NCBI RefSeq assembly: GCF_019805165.1
Contig: NZ_RWIJ01000101.1
Span: 62,001-126,000 of the forward strand
Length of the DNA stretch: 64,000 nt
Direction: 5' to 3'
DNA from: Azospirillum sp. 412522
Lineage (GTDB): Bacteria > Pseudomonadota > Alphaproteobacteria > Azospirillales > Azospirillaceae
Within the stretch, counting starts at the first letter, position 1; every line of letters starts with the position of its first letter. The notes beneath the pieces were generated by a model, which ran no database searches, was not told the origin of the DNA, and saw only the letters and a program-made list of their open reading frames with translations. The position numbers and the translations under genes are program-made. Shown one piece after another: positions 8,539-16,813 of this stretch.

Positions 8539-10893
8539 ATGCTATCGTCAACGACGTCCTCCCCGGCACTCGCGCCGGGTTTCCGGGCACTGTCCGTAAA
8601 GCCCGCCATCCTGGCCTACCCCGAGGATGACGGATTTCGCATGGTGGGGGACAGGGCTCGCCTCGAGGTGGTCGCGCCGAACGGCATTCTGCCCACCCGC
8701 TGGACCCTGGTCGATTGGAGGGCCGTGAATGCGAAAGGCGCTCCCTGCCCGATCCGGCTGATCGTCTATGCGGAAAAGGATGGCGGGCCCGTCAATCTGA
8801 TCGACCTCAAAGCCCAGGCCGAGGGATGGCAGCTGGTGCGGCTCCCCCACAAGGTGGACCGCATTTTCCTGCAGGGCCACAACAATGCGGAGTGGATAAG
8901 GCTGGAACGGTTCCAGGTGCGGCAGATCAGCACGCCGCGGGCCCTCTACAGGCTCGCCCGGCCCAGGCTGAGCCGGCGGCTGGTCAAGCCCCGCCATCTG
9001 AAGCAGCTGGGGAAGGTGTTCTTCTGGGAGGGAATGAACGGTGTGATCGCGCGCCTCGCCGGCCCTGGCGGGGAAGCGAGCGAGGCCACCCGCTACAAGA
9101 CCTGGATCGAACAGAACGAGCGGCTGAGCGGGACCGACAGGGAGCTGATCGCCCGGCGCATCGCCGGTATGGCGGTCAAGCCGCTGATCTCGATCGTGAT
9201 GCCCACCTACGAGACGCCGGAACCCTGGCTGCGCCGGGCGATCGAATCCGTGCGCGAGCAGATCTACCCGCATTGGGAGCTCTGCATCGCCGACGACGCA
9301 TCGCCGAGCCCGCATGTCGCCGCCGTGGTCGCCGAATATCAGGCGCTCGATCCGCGGGTGAAGTTCGTCCGCCGGCCGGCCAACGGCCACATCTCCGCCG
9401 CGTCCAATTCGGCCCTGGAGATGGCGTCGGGGGATTTCGTCGCCCTGCTCGACCATGACGACGAGTTCAGCCCGCTCGCCCTCTACATGGTGGCGGAGGA
9501 GATCAACGGCCATCCCGACGCCAGCCTGATCTATACCGACGAAGACAAGATCGACGAGTCCGGCACCAGGTTCGACCCCTATTTCAAGCCGGACTGGAAC
9601 CCGGACCTGATGCTGTCCCACAACATGATCACGCATCTGGCGGTGTTCCGCCGGTCGGTGCTGGTCGAGCTGGGGGGATTCAGGTCGGCCTATGACGGCA
9701 GCCAGGATTACGACCTGATGCTGCGCATGATCGAGCGGATCGGTCCGCAGGGCATCCGCCACATCCCGTTCATCCTCTATCACTGGCGCGCCATCCAGGG
9801 GTCGACCGCACTGGCCCACGGCGAGAAGCCCTACGCCCACGACCTGGCGCGCAAGGTGATCAAGGAGCACCTGGACCGCACCGGGCATGCCGGCGCCTCG
9901 GTCAGGCCGGCGCTGAACTACAGCCTGCACCGGGTGACCTATCCGGTGCCGGACCCTGCCCCCCCGGTCGACATCGTCATCCCGACCAAGGACAAGGTCG
10001 ATCTCCTGCGCTGCTGCATCAACAGCATCCTCGAGAAGACGCTCTATCCCAATTACCGCATCCTGATCGTCGACAACCGGAGCGAGGAGGAGGCCAGCCG
10101 CCGTTACTTCGCCGAGGTGACGGCCGATCCGCGGATCTCGGTGATCAAGTACGATGCCCCCTACAATTTCGCCGCCCTCAACAACTGGGCGGTCACGCAG
10201 TGCGACGCGCCGCTCCTCGCCTTCGTCAACAACGACATCGAGGTGATTTCGCCGGAGTGGCTCGGCGAGATGGTCGGGCACGCCCTGCGGCCGGAGGTGG
10301 GGCCGGTCGGTGCGAAGCTCTACTACCCGGACGACACGATCCAGCATGCCGGCGTCATCGTCGGGCTGGGCGGCCTCGCCGGGCACGCCCACCACCTCGA
10401 GCCGCGCAACTCGGCCGGCTATGTCGGCCGCGCGGTGCTGACCCAGAGTTTCTCGGCGGTGACGGCGGCCTGCCTCGTGGTGCGCCGGGAGCTGTTCGAG
10501 AAGGTGAACGGCTTCGACGGCGAGGCGTTCGGCATCGCCTACAACGACGTCGATCTCTGCCTGCGGCTCGGCGAGCAGGGCTACCGGTCGGTGTGGACGC
10601 CCTACGCCGAACTCTACCATCATGAATCCGCCAGCCTCGGCGATCCCAACTCGGACAAGCGCCGGGAGCAGTTCAAGCGCGAGGCCGATGCCTTCCGCAG
10701 CCGCTGGGCCAAGGTGATCGCGCACGACCCCGCCTACAACCCGAACCTGACACGGACCTCCGGCAAATTCTCCCTTGCCGCCGTGCCCGAGGTTTCCCGG
10801 CCCTGGCTGGCATCACCGGCCGCCCCGGAGGCCGCCGGATCGGGGCTGGAGGCGGCAGGCGTGTCCAGGGACGTGTCCACCGGCGCGATGTAG
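8539..10893 (+). CDS. Glycosyltransferase with two intact GT2 domains
   Basis: This is a 784-aa enzyme if started at ATG 8539; an upstream in-frame GTG 8461 adds 26 residues that look non-coding. After an N-terminal beta-rich domain of about 130 residues, the first GT2 domain has I-S-I-V-M-P-T-Y, D-D-A-S-P, L-D-H-D-D and Y-T-D-E-D-K. The second has V-D-I-V-I-P-T-K-D-K, V-D-N-R-S and F-V-N-N-D-I-E, then F-D-G-E-A-F and the Y-H-H-E end motif. Both sites keep their acidic motifs, so the protein could add two sugars in sequence, as in bifunctional O-antigen polymerising transferases. It is followed at 15 bases by a T1SS ABC gene, possibly in the same transcript. Confidence 0.9.
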   Translation: MLSSTTSSPALAPGFRALSVKPAILAYPEDDGFRMVGDRARLEVVAPNGILPTRWTLVDWRAVNAKGAPCPIRLIVYAEKDGGPVNLIDLKAQAEGWQLVRLPHKVDRIFLQGHNNAEWIRLERFQVRQISTPRALYRLARPRLSRRLVKPRHLKQLGKVFFWEGMNGVIARLAGPGGEASEATRYKTWIEQNERLSGTDRELIARRIAGMAVKPLISIVMPTYETPEPWLRRAIESVREQIYPHWELCIADDASPSPHVAAVVAEYQALDPRVKFVRRPANGHISAASNSALEMASGDFVALLDHDDEFSPLALYMVAEEINGHPDASLIYTDEDKIDESGTRFDPYFKPDWNPDLMLSHNMITHLAVFRRSVLVELGGFRSAYDGSQDYDLMLRMIERIGPQGIRHIPFILYHWRAIQGSTALAHGEKPYAHDLARKVIKEHLDRTGHAGASVRPALNYSLHRVTYPVPDPAPPVDIVIPTKDKVDLLRCCINSILEKTLYPNYRILIVDNRSEEEASRRYFAEVTADPRISVIKYDAPYNFAALNNWAVTQCDAPLLAFVNNDIEVISPEWLGEMVGHALRPEVGPVGAKLYYPDDTIQHAGVIVGLGGLAGHAHHLEPRNSAGYVGRAVLTQSFSAVTAACLVVRRELFEKVNGFDGEAFGIAYNDVDLCLRLGEQGYRSVWTPYAELYHHESASLGDPNSDKRREQFKREADAFRSRWAKVIAHDPAYNPNLTRTSGKFSLAAVPEVSRPWLASPAAPEAAGSGLEAAGVSRDVSTGAM

Positions 10894-10908
10894 GGGCAGA
10901 CAGCGACC

Positions 10909-12696
10909 ATGCCGCCCAGACAAGAGTCCGCAGCCCCTCCATCGCCGGTGCGGCCGGCATCCGCCGGCCGCACCGGCAGCGACCTCAGGAAGGCCCTGGC
11001 CTCCTGTTCCGGCGCATTCCTCGGGGTCGGGCTGTTCAGCGGCGTCAGCAACATCCTGATGCTGACCGGGCCGTTCTTCATGCTCGAGGTTTACGACCGC
11101 GTCCTGCCGAGCCACAGCGTGCCGACCCTGGTCGCCCTGTCGGTGCTGGCGCTCCTCCTCTTTCTGTTCCAGGGCATCATCGACCTGATCCGCAGCAGGG
11201 TCCTGGTGCGCATCAGCCTTCGGCTCGACGAGATGCTGGGACGGCGGGTGCTGGGGGCGATCATCGCCTTGCGGACCAGGGTTCCGGTGGACAACGGGCT
11301 GCAGCCCCTGCGCGATCTCGACCAGATCCGCGGCTTCCTCTCCAGCGGCGGACCGACGGCGCTGTTCGACCTGCCCTGGATCCCGATCTACATCGCGATC
11401 TGCTTCCTGTTCCATCCCTGGCTGGGAGGCGTGGTGCTGGGGGGGGCGGTCGCCCTGTTCATGCTCACCCTGGTCAGCGACGTCGCCACGCGCGGCCTGA
11501 CCCGGGAGAGCGCGACCTTCGCCGCCAAGCGGACGACGCTGACCGAAGCCGCGCGGCGCAACGCCGAGGTCATCCAGGCGATGGGCATGGCAAGCGGCGT
11601 CACGGCCCAGTGGGAGGGCCTGAACCGGCTCTACCGGAACCGCCACTTCGCCCTGAGCAACGTGACGGGAAACCTGGGCGCGCTGTCGCGCCTTCTGCGC
11701 GTGGTCCTGCAATCCGCCACCCTTGCACTCGGCGCCTTCCTGGTGCTGCGACAGGAGGCGAGCGTCGGCATCATCATCGCCTCCTCCATACTGACCGCGC
11801 GCGCGTTGGCACCGCTCGATTCCGCCATCACCCACTGGAAGGGCTTCGTCGGCGCCCGCCAGAGCTGGCACCGGCTCGAACAGCTGTTCCTGATCACCCC
11901 AACCGATCGCGAGCCGATGCCGCTGCCGCGCCCGTCCCGGACCCTGGCCGTCGGCGGGCTGGTGGTGGTGCCGCCGGGCGCGCCGGGACCGTCGGTGATG
12001 GACGTGTCCTTCACGCTGAAGGCCGGTGACGGGCTGGGGCTGGTGGGGCCGAGCGCGTCGGGAAAATCGTCCCTGGCGCGCAGCCTGGTGGGTGTCTGGC
12101 GGCCCGTGCGGGGAGATGTCCGCCTCGACGGCGCGACGCTCGATCAATGGTCGCCCGATGCGCTCGGCGCCCATGTCGGATATCTGCCGCAGGATGTCGA
12201 ACTCTTCGACGGAACCATCCGCCAGAACATCGCCCGCTTCGCCATCTCCGACGACCCCGACGCCGTGATCGCCGCCGCGACCGCCGCCGGCGTCCATGAC
12301 CTGATCCTGGCCCTGCCCGACGGGTACGAGACGCGCATCGGCGAAAGCGGCATGGCGCTGTCGGGGGGACAGCGGCAGCGCGTCGCCCTGGCCCGCGCGC
12401 TCTACGGCGATCCGTTCCTGGTGGTGCTGGACGAACCGAACTCCAACCTCGATTCCGAGGGGGTGGAAGCGCTGGGCAGGGCCGTCGCGTCGGTGCGGGC
12501 GCGGGGTGGCATCGTCATCGTGGTCGCCCATCATGCCGGGGCGCTCTCCGGTACCAACCTGATGCTCGCGATGAGCGGCGGAAGGATCAAGGCCTTCGGC
12601 CCGAGGGAGACCCAGGCCAACCGCATGCCGCGCCCGACCACAGTCTCCTACCACCCGCTGAAGGTGATCGCCGACACCCCGGAGGCCACGTCTTGA
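10909..12696 (+). CDS. Type I secretion ABC transporter (PrtD/AprD type)
   Basis: This 595-aa fused permease-ATPase has no C39 domain. The N-terminus carries the PrtD-family run M-L-T-G-P-F-F-M-L-E-V-Y-D-R-V-L-P-S, then membrane helices including W-I-P-I-Y-I-A. Walker A is G-P-S-A-S-G-K-S-S near residue 381, the signature L-S-G-G-Q-R-Q-R near 484 and Walker B V-V-L-D-E-P near 505. In this family it exports proteins with uncleaved C-terminal signals directly to the outside, together with the next gene product (HlyD type) and an outer-membrane TolC protein, which is not in this window. A signal-less protein encoded convergently just downstream is a plausible substrate. Confidence 0.92.
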   Translation: MPPRQESAAPPSPVRPASAGRTGSDLRKALASCSGAFLGVGLFSGVSNILMLTGPFFMLEVYDRVLPSHSVPTLVALSVLALLLFLFQGIIDLIRSRVLVRISLRLDEMLGRRVLGAIIALRTRVPVDNGLQPLRDLDQIRGFLSSGGPTALFDLPWIPIYIAICFLFHPWLGGVVLGGAVALFMLTLVSDVATRGLTRESATFAAKRTTLTEAARRNAEVIQAMGMASGVTAQWEGLNRLYRNRHFALSNVTGNLGALSRLLRVVLQSATLALGAFLVLRQEASVGIIIASSILTARALAPLDSAITHWKGFVGARQSWHRLEQLFLITPTDREPMPLPRPSRTLAVGGLVVVPPGAPGPSVMDVSFTLKAGDGLGLVGPSASGKSSLARSLVGVWRPVRGDVRLDGATLDQWSPDALGAHVGYLPQDVELFDGTIRQNIARFAISDDPDAVIAAATAAGVHDLILALPDGYETRIGESGMALSGGQRQRVALARALYGDPFLVVLDEPNSNLDSEGVEALGRAVASVRARGGIVIVVAHHAGALSGTNLMLAMSGGRIKAFGPRETQANRMPRPTTVSYHPLKVIADTPEATS

Positions 12697-14027
12697 CGGC
12701 ATGGAGCGCAGAGCGGAGCGTCCTGGAGGACGAGTCCAGCATCCGACAGTCCCTGAACAGGCATCTGGCCGCGGGAATGCTGGTCAGCATGTCGCTGGTT
12801 GCCGGAGTGGGAGGGTGGATTTTCCTCACCAACATGGCAAGCGCCGTGGTGACGTCGGGCCGGGTGGTGGTCGAAAGCAACGTGAAGAAGGTTCAGCACC
12901 CCACCGGCGGCGTCGTCGCCGAACTCAACGTTGCCGAAGGCGATCTGGTGGCGGCCGGCGATGTGCTGATCACGCTCGACGCCGTACAGACCAGGGCCAA
13001 GCTGGCGGTTGTGCGCAACCGGCTGGATGAGCTGATCGCCCGACGGGCCCGTCTGGAAGCCGAACGCGACGGGGCCGCGGCCATCGCCTTCCCCGCCTCC
13101 CTGCTGGGCCGCATGGACGATCCCGATGTCGGACCGCTGATCGCCAGCGAGCAGAGCCAGTTCGAGCTGAGACGCGCTTCCCTGGCGGGGCAGAAGGCCC
13201 AGCTCACCGAGAGGATCGCCCAGCTGCGGGAGGAGATCGGCGGCCTGGTCGACCAGACCGCGGCAAAGAACCGGGAGATCGCCCTGATCCAGGAGGAACT
13301 CCAGGGGGTGATCTCCCTCTGGGAGAAGAAGCTGGTTCCGGTGACGCGGGTGAACGCCCTGGAGCGGGACAAGGCGCGCCTGGAAGGCGAGCATGGGATG
13401 CTGATCGCCAACACGGCCCAGACCCGGCGGAAAATCGCGGAAACCGACCTGCAGATCATCCAGGTCGATCAGGACCACCGCCGCGAGGTGGCCAAGGAGC
13501 TTGCCGATACGACCACCGCGGTGGCGGAGATGGAGGAGCGCCGCTTCGCCGGAGAGGACCAGCTGAGCCGCTCCGCCATCCGGGCGCCGCAGACGGGCCG
13601 CGTCCATCGTCTCGAGGTCCACACGGTCGGCGGGGTGGTGTCCGGCGGCGAAGTGTTGATGACCCTGGTTCCGGAAAGCGACATGCTTCTGGTGGACGCG
13701 AAGGTCCCGCCCAACAACATCGACAGGCTGTTCGTCGGGCAGCCCGTGACCATGCGCTTTACAGCGTTCAACCAGCGCACGACGCCGGAGGTGAGCGGCG
13801 AGATCGCCGTGATCTCACCGGACCTGCTGACGGATGAGGCGACGCGCGCGGAGTATTATCTGGCACGCATCCGTGTCGCCAGTGCCGAACTCGACCGGCT
13901 GGAAAATCATCGCCTGCTGCCGGGAATGCCGGTCGAGGTGTTCATCCACACCGGCGAGCGGAGCACCCTGTCCTATCTCGTCAAGCCCCTCGTCGACAGC
14001 CTGTCGAAGACATTCCGCGAGGAATGA
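12693..14027 (+). CDS. Type I secretion periplasmic adaptor (HlyD/PrtE family)
   Basis: This 444-aa membrane-fusion protein has a short cytoplasmic N-terminus, one membrane helix (G-G-W-I-F-L-T-N-M-A), a lipoyl/barrel segment (H-P-T-G-G-V-V-A-E-L), a long coiled coil at roughly residues 100-290, and the second lipoyl half I-R-A-P-Q-T-G-R-V-H-R-L followed by the beta-barrel. The C-terminal P-G-M-P-V-E-V-F-I is the typical HlyD end. It starts at TTG 12693, overlapping the stop codon of the ABC gene; GGAGG at 12681-12685 with seven-base spacing supports this rare start and implies translational coupling. It should bridge its ABC partner to an outer-membrane channel. Confidence 0.92.
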   Translation: MTAWSAERSVLEDESSIRQSLNRHLAAGMLVSMSLVAGVGGWIFLTNMASAVVTSGRVVVESNVKKVQHPTGGVVAELNVAEGDLVAAGDVLITLDAVQTRAKLAVVRNRLDELIARRARLEAERDGAAAIAFPASLLGRMDDPDVGPLIASEQSQFELRRASLAGQKAQLTERIAQLREEIGGLVDQTAAKNREIALIQEELQGVISLWEKKLVPVTRVNALERDKARLEGEHGMLIANTAQTRRKIAETDLQIIQVDQDHRREVAKELADTTTAVAEMEERRFAGEDQLSRSAIRAPQTGRVHRLEVHTVGGVVSGGEVLMTLVPESDMLLVDAKVPPNNIDRLFVGQPVTMRFTAFNQRTTPEVSGEIAVISPDLLTDEATRAEYYLARIRVASAELDRLENHRLLPGMPVEVFIHTGERSTLSYLVKPLVDSLSKTFREE

Positions 14028-14031
14028 GAAA

Positions 14032-14059
14032 ACCGCCGGCCGTTTGCCCGGCCGGCGGT
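14032..14059. terminator. Strong hairpin between convergent genes
   Basis: A perfect 10-bp stem (14032-14041 with 14050-14059) has an 8-base loop and lies just after the adaptor stop codon. An A-run precedes it on the plus strand, which would read as U on the minus strand, so it may terminate transcription from both sides. A second, shorter palindrome (8-bp arms, 2-base loop) follows at 14081-14098. Confidence 0.6.
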
Positions 14060-14133
14060 CCATTGGTTTCCGGCACCGTCCGGCCGGCAAGCCGGCCGAT
14101 GTGCCCGATCGGCGTCTGGATGTCCCGCCGCCC

Positions 14134-15426
14134 TCAGGCGCCGAACCACCACTCCGCGATCATGCCGATCGCGCCGGCCGGCTTGCCGGCGAACTGGCCG
14201 TTGTTGATGCTCTCGATGTTGTCCCAGTCCGCCCCGGCCGGCAGTCCGCTCAAAGTGCCCCCCAGCGCGAAGCTGGCGCCTTGAACCGAACCGCTGGTCT
14301 GCGCCGCATCCAGCCCCCAGAAGTCGAAGCTCGACGTGTTCCAGGATCCGTTGGGAGAGACCGCCCGGCCGTTGGCCCACTGCCCGCCGATCACGACATT
14401 CTGGAAGGTGGAGTGGACGGTGTCGCCATTCTGGGCCGCATTGACTTCCGTCTGGAAGAAGACGCGCCCCGAAAGCGTGACGTCGGCACTGGCCACCGGC
14501 GTGCCGTTGATCGAGAAAACAGCGTAGTTGTGATCGCCCTCGTAATAGGAGAGCTTCCAGACCGCCCCGCCGCCCGGGGCCTGCATGTCGTAATAGCGGT
14601 GCGCCGCAAAGGACCCGTTCTGGGCCACGTTGTAATGCAGCGTCGGCAGCCCGTCGGTCGAACGGTCGTTGGCATCGGCCTGGAAACCGAAGGCGACCGC
14701 GTTTCCGTTGGCGTCATGCAGGTTCAGGTAGGAGGCGTAGCCGACCCCGCTGCCGGTCAGATTGACGGTGCCCTGGATGGAGGCGCGCGGCGTGCCGGCC
14801 GCACTGACGGTGACCGGCGGAAGGCCGACACTGGAGAAGTCGATGTTGTCGAAGCGGGCCGCAATGGTATCGCCATGCTCACGGGCCGCCCCCAGGAACG
14901 AGATGGACGGGTGGCTGAGGTCGATGCCGTTGCCGAACGTCATCTGGTACTGCTGCAAATTGTCGACCAGAACATTGATCGTGTTCTGGGTCCACTGGAG
15001 GGTGAAATGGTGGGCCGCCCCTTCGATCCGCGGCATGTTCGAACCCCAATAGCCGCCGATCGGCGTGCCGCCCGCGGCCCCTTCGACCATGACGGTGTAG
15101 CCGTTGGGAGACGCGCCGGGATCGTGGATCAGGCCGATCGCGACGACGTCGTCGTAGTCATTCCAGAGCTGCACATAGGCCTTGTATCCCGATCCGGAAC
15201 CGTAGGCCCCGCTGCCCGTGGCGATCAGGTCGAAGTCCAGGGTTCCGCTGCTGGGCATCAGCCGGTCCGTGGTGGCGCCGGCCTGGTAATTGACCGGACC
15301 GAGCCCCCACGCCCCGCTCGATGACCGCACTCCGGAGACGGAGACGTCATCGAAACCGAAGCCGACCGCCGCCGACAACCCGCCGGCATTGTCCCAACTG
15401 TTCGTGTTGAAGGTTTCTGTGGCCAT
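14134..15426 (-). CDS. Signal-less protein of two lectin-like (ConA-type) domains, candidate T1SS substrate
   Basis: This 430-aa protein starts M-A-T-E-T-F-N-T-N-S-W-D-N, with no signal peptide or membrane helix. It has few Lys and is rich in Gly/Ser/Thr/Asn and aromatic residues. Two segments of about 180 residues (about 20-205 and 215-375) share a beta-sandwich-like pattern, with repeated Y-x-x-Y/L-x-L and a final F-D-N-I-D-F or F-Q-N-V-V-I strand, like concanavalin-A-like glucanase/lectin folds. No glycosidase E-x-D-x-x-E motif is evident, so binding seems more likely than hydrolysis. The C-terminus is hydrophobic (I-A-E-W-W-F-G-A), reminiscent of uncleaved T1SS signals of the PrtD class. 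It ends 106 bases from the convergent T1SS pair. Export by that pair is inference. Confidence 0.7.
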   Translation of the reverse strand: MATETFNTNSWDNAGGLSAAVGFGFDDVSVSGVRSSSGAWGLGPVNYQAGATTDRLMPSSGTLDFDLIATGSGAYGSGSGYKAYVQLWNDYDDVVAIGLIHDPGASPNGYTVMVEGAAGGTPIGGYWGSNMPRIEGAAHHFTLQWTQNTINVLVDNLQQYQMTFGNGIDLSHPSISFLGAAREHGDTIAARFDNIDFSSVGLPPVTVSAAGTPRASIQGTVNLTGSGVGYASYLNLHDANGNAVAFGFQADANDRSTDGLPTLHYNVAQNGSFAAHRYYDMQAPGGGAVWKLSYYEGDHNYAVFSINGTPVASADVTLSGRVFFQTEVNAAQNGDTVHSTFQNVVIGGQWANGRAVSPNGSWNTSSFDFWGLDAAQTSGSVQGASFALGGTLSGLPAGADWDNIESINNGQFAGKPAGAIGMIAEWWFGA

Positions 15427-15897
15427 GACATCCCGCCATCAATACATGATAGGGTTTAATTCCTAGCATGCGCCTGTTAAAATCTATACCAAATCTAACT
15501 GCTCCGAGTTCATCTGACAACCACTTCGGAGGTAAGCCGAAGTCGCGGGACTTGGCCGCGTTATTCTGTCGCGTACCTTGGTACAGATTCAGAACTTAAA
15601 GAATGATGCCAAATATGCTCTACATTGTTATCAAAACTCTCGCGAAACGACCTCTCGACGGACAATGTTGGAGGACTTCCACCATCATCACGAAGCAAAT
15701 CCGCGACAAGCGGATCAGAACATTTGCGGCATAGGGTAACCAATCGAATACACAACGAATGGTTACGTATGCACAAGGGCGATCAAGGAGGACTTTTCCT
15801 GAGGCCCTCCTTGACTGGCAGCAGCAGAAAACAGGCTGGCCCAGCGTCCCTGCGCTACCGCCTGTTCTGTGCAGGCAGCAATTTTCTGAAGGAGCTG
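15427..15897. other. AT-richer intergenic region without a supported gene
   Basis: This 471-base stretch lies between two minus-strand genes. Open frames in it (for example 15561-15776 minus) have no ribosome binding site and unlikely composition. It should contain the promoter of the lectin-like gene near 15427-15520 and the hairpin at 15783-15814 after the GT2 gene. The drop in GC compared with both neighbours is clear by eye. Confidence 0.45.
15783..15814 (-). terminator. Hairpin downstream of the GT2 gene
   Basis: The 9-bp arms 15783-15791 and 15806-15814 (TCAAGGAGG / CCTCCTTGA) pair perfectly around 14 bases, 84 bases beyond the stop of the minus-strand GT2 gene. There is no T tract, so termination is only probable. 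Confidence 0.4.
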
Positions 15898-16809
15898 TTA
15901 AAGCTCGATCAACTCCAGTTTGTTCTGAAGCTGATTGCGCTCATCGAAATACATGAGTGCGTCATGAATGGTGAACCCCTCACGGGGAACCGGCAGACCA
16001 AGAGTTCGCTGGACCTCGACCGACAGCGGTGTCGACATCTTGCGGGATTGCATGGCCTTGCGCACCGCCTTGTAGACGACCAGCTTCTCGCCGTCGATGC
16101 CGCCGCTGACCCCCACCGTGTTGGAACCGTCGGTCTTGAAGACATAGTAGCCGATCGGAGTGCCGATCAGCTCGAAGTCCGACGGGTGCCGGGCGCACAA
16201 GCGCAGAAGCAGATCGTAATCCTCCTCGATCGTCAGAGCCGGATCGATGGCGAGAATACCGTCGTCGACACGCGAGCGGTCGATGACATAGCTGTGGATC
16301 GGGCAGAAATTGCCTTCGAGGAGGTTGAGCAGGGTCCTGCCCCAGAAGGGGGCGTGCGCCCGGCCGACCATGTGGAACAGCCCGTCGGCAACGTCCACGC
16401 TCATCATCTCGACCGATGCGAAGGCGATGGCGGCACCGGTCGTCCTCAACCGTCCCACCAGAAGCTCATAGGCTTCCGGAAACAGCAGGTCGTCGTAATC
16501 GAGAAAGGCGAGATAGCGCCCCTGCGCCACGCGGATGCCGTGGTTCAGAAGATGGGACCGGGCATCGACGACCCCCTCCTCGTTCCAGGGATGCACCGTG
16601 AGACGGGGCGCGCCGGGGAACCGCAGCATGGGCGCCAGGGCGGCTTCGGTCGCCAGCCGCTCCTCATCCGAGAAGCGCTGGACGACGATGTGGATGTGGA
16701 GCGGCCGGTACTGCTGCCCGACGAGCGAGAAGACGCAACGCTCCAGTTCCGCAAGGCGGCGGACATCATGGAAGCGGACGATGCAGTCGAGGGTCTGTGT
16801 GTCGGTCAT
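15898..16809 (-). CDS. Glycosyltransferase family 2
   Basis: This 303-aa inverting GT2 enzyme is started at ATG 16809 (M-T-D-T-Q-T-L-D-C-I-V-R-F-H-D). That start lies four bases after the stop of the upstream fusion gene, arguing for coupling; an in-frame start at 16860 would overlap that gene. The nucleotide-binding first strand is C-I-V-R-F-H-D, the metal-site motif is F-L-D-Y-D-D near residue 105, and I-E-E-D-Y-D-L-L-L-R-L is the usual catalytic-loop region. The acceptor is unknown. It is the last gene of a two-gene minus-strand unit with the RgpF/GT2 fusion and may extend the same glycan. Confidence 0.87.
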   Translation of the reverse strand: MTDTQTLDCIVRFHDVRRLAELERCVFSLVGQQYRPLHIHIVVQRFSDEERLATEAALAPMLRFPGAPRLTVHPWNEEGVVDARSHLLNHGIRVAQGRYLAFLDYDDLLFPEAYELLVGRLRTTGAAIAFASVEMMSVDVADGLFHMVGRAHAPFWGRTLLNLLEGNFCPIHSYVIDRSRVDDGILAIDPALTIEEDYDLLLRLCARHPSDFELIGTPIGYYVFKTDGSNTVGVSGGIDGEKLVVYKAVRKAMQSRKMSTPLSVEVQRTLGLPVPREGFTIHDALMYFDERNQLQNKLELIEL

Positions 16810-16813
16810 CGGC

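Noticed and set aside
8548..10725. A 725-codon minus-strand frame opposite the two-domain GT2 gene
   Set aside because: The plus strand encodes an unmistakable enzyme; the antisense peptide has no recognisable motif.
15561..15776. A 71-codon minus-strand ORF in the AT-richer gap
   Set aside because: No ribosome site, Cys/Arg/Ser-rich composition, and overlap with longer equally unconvincing plus-strand frames.
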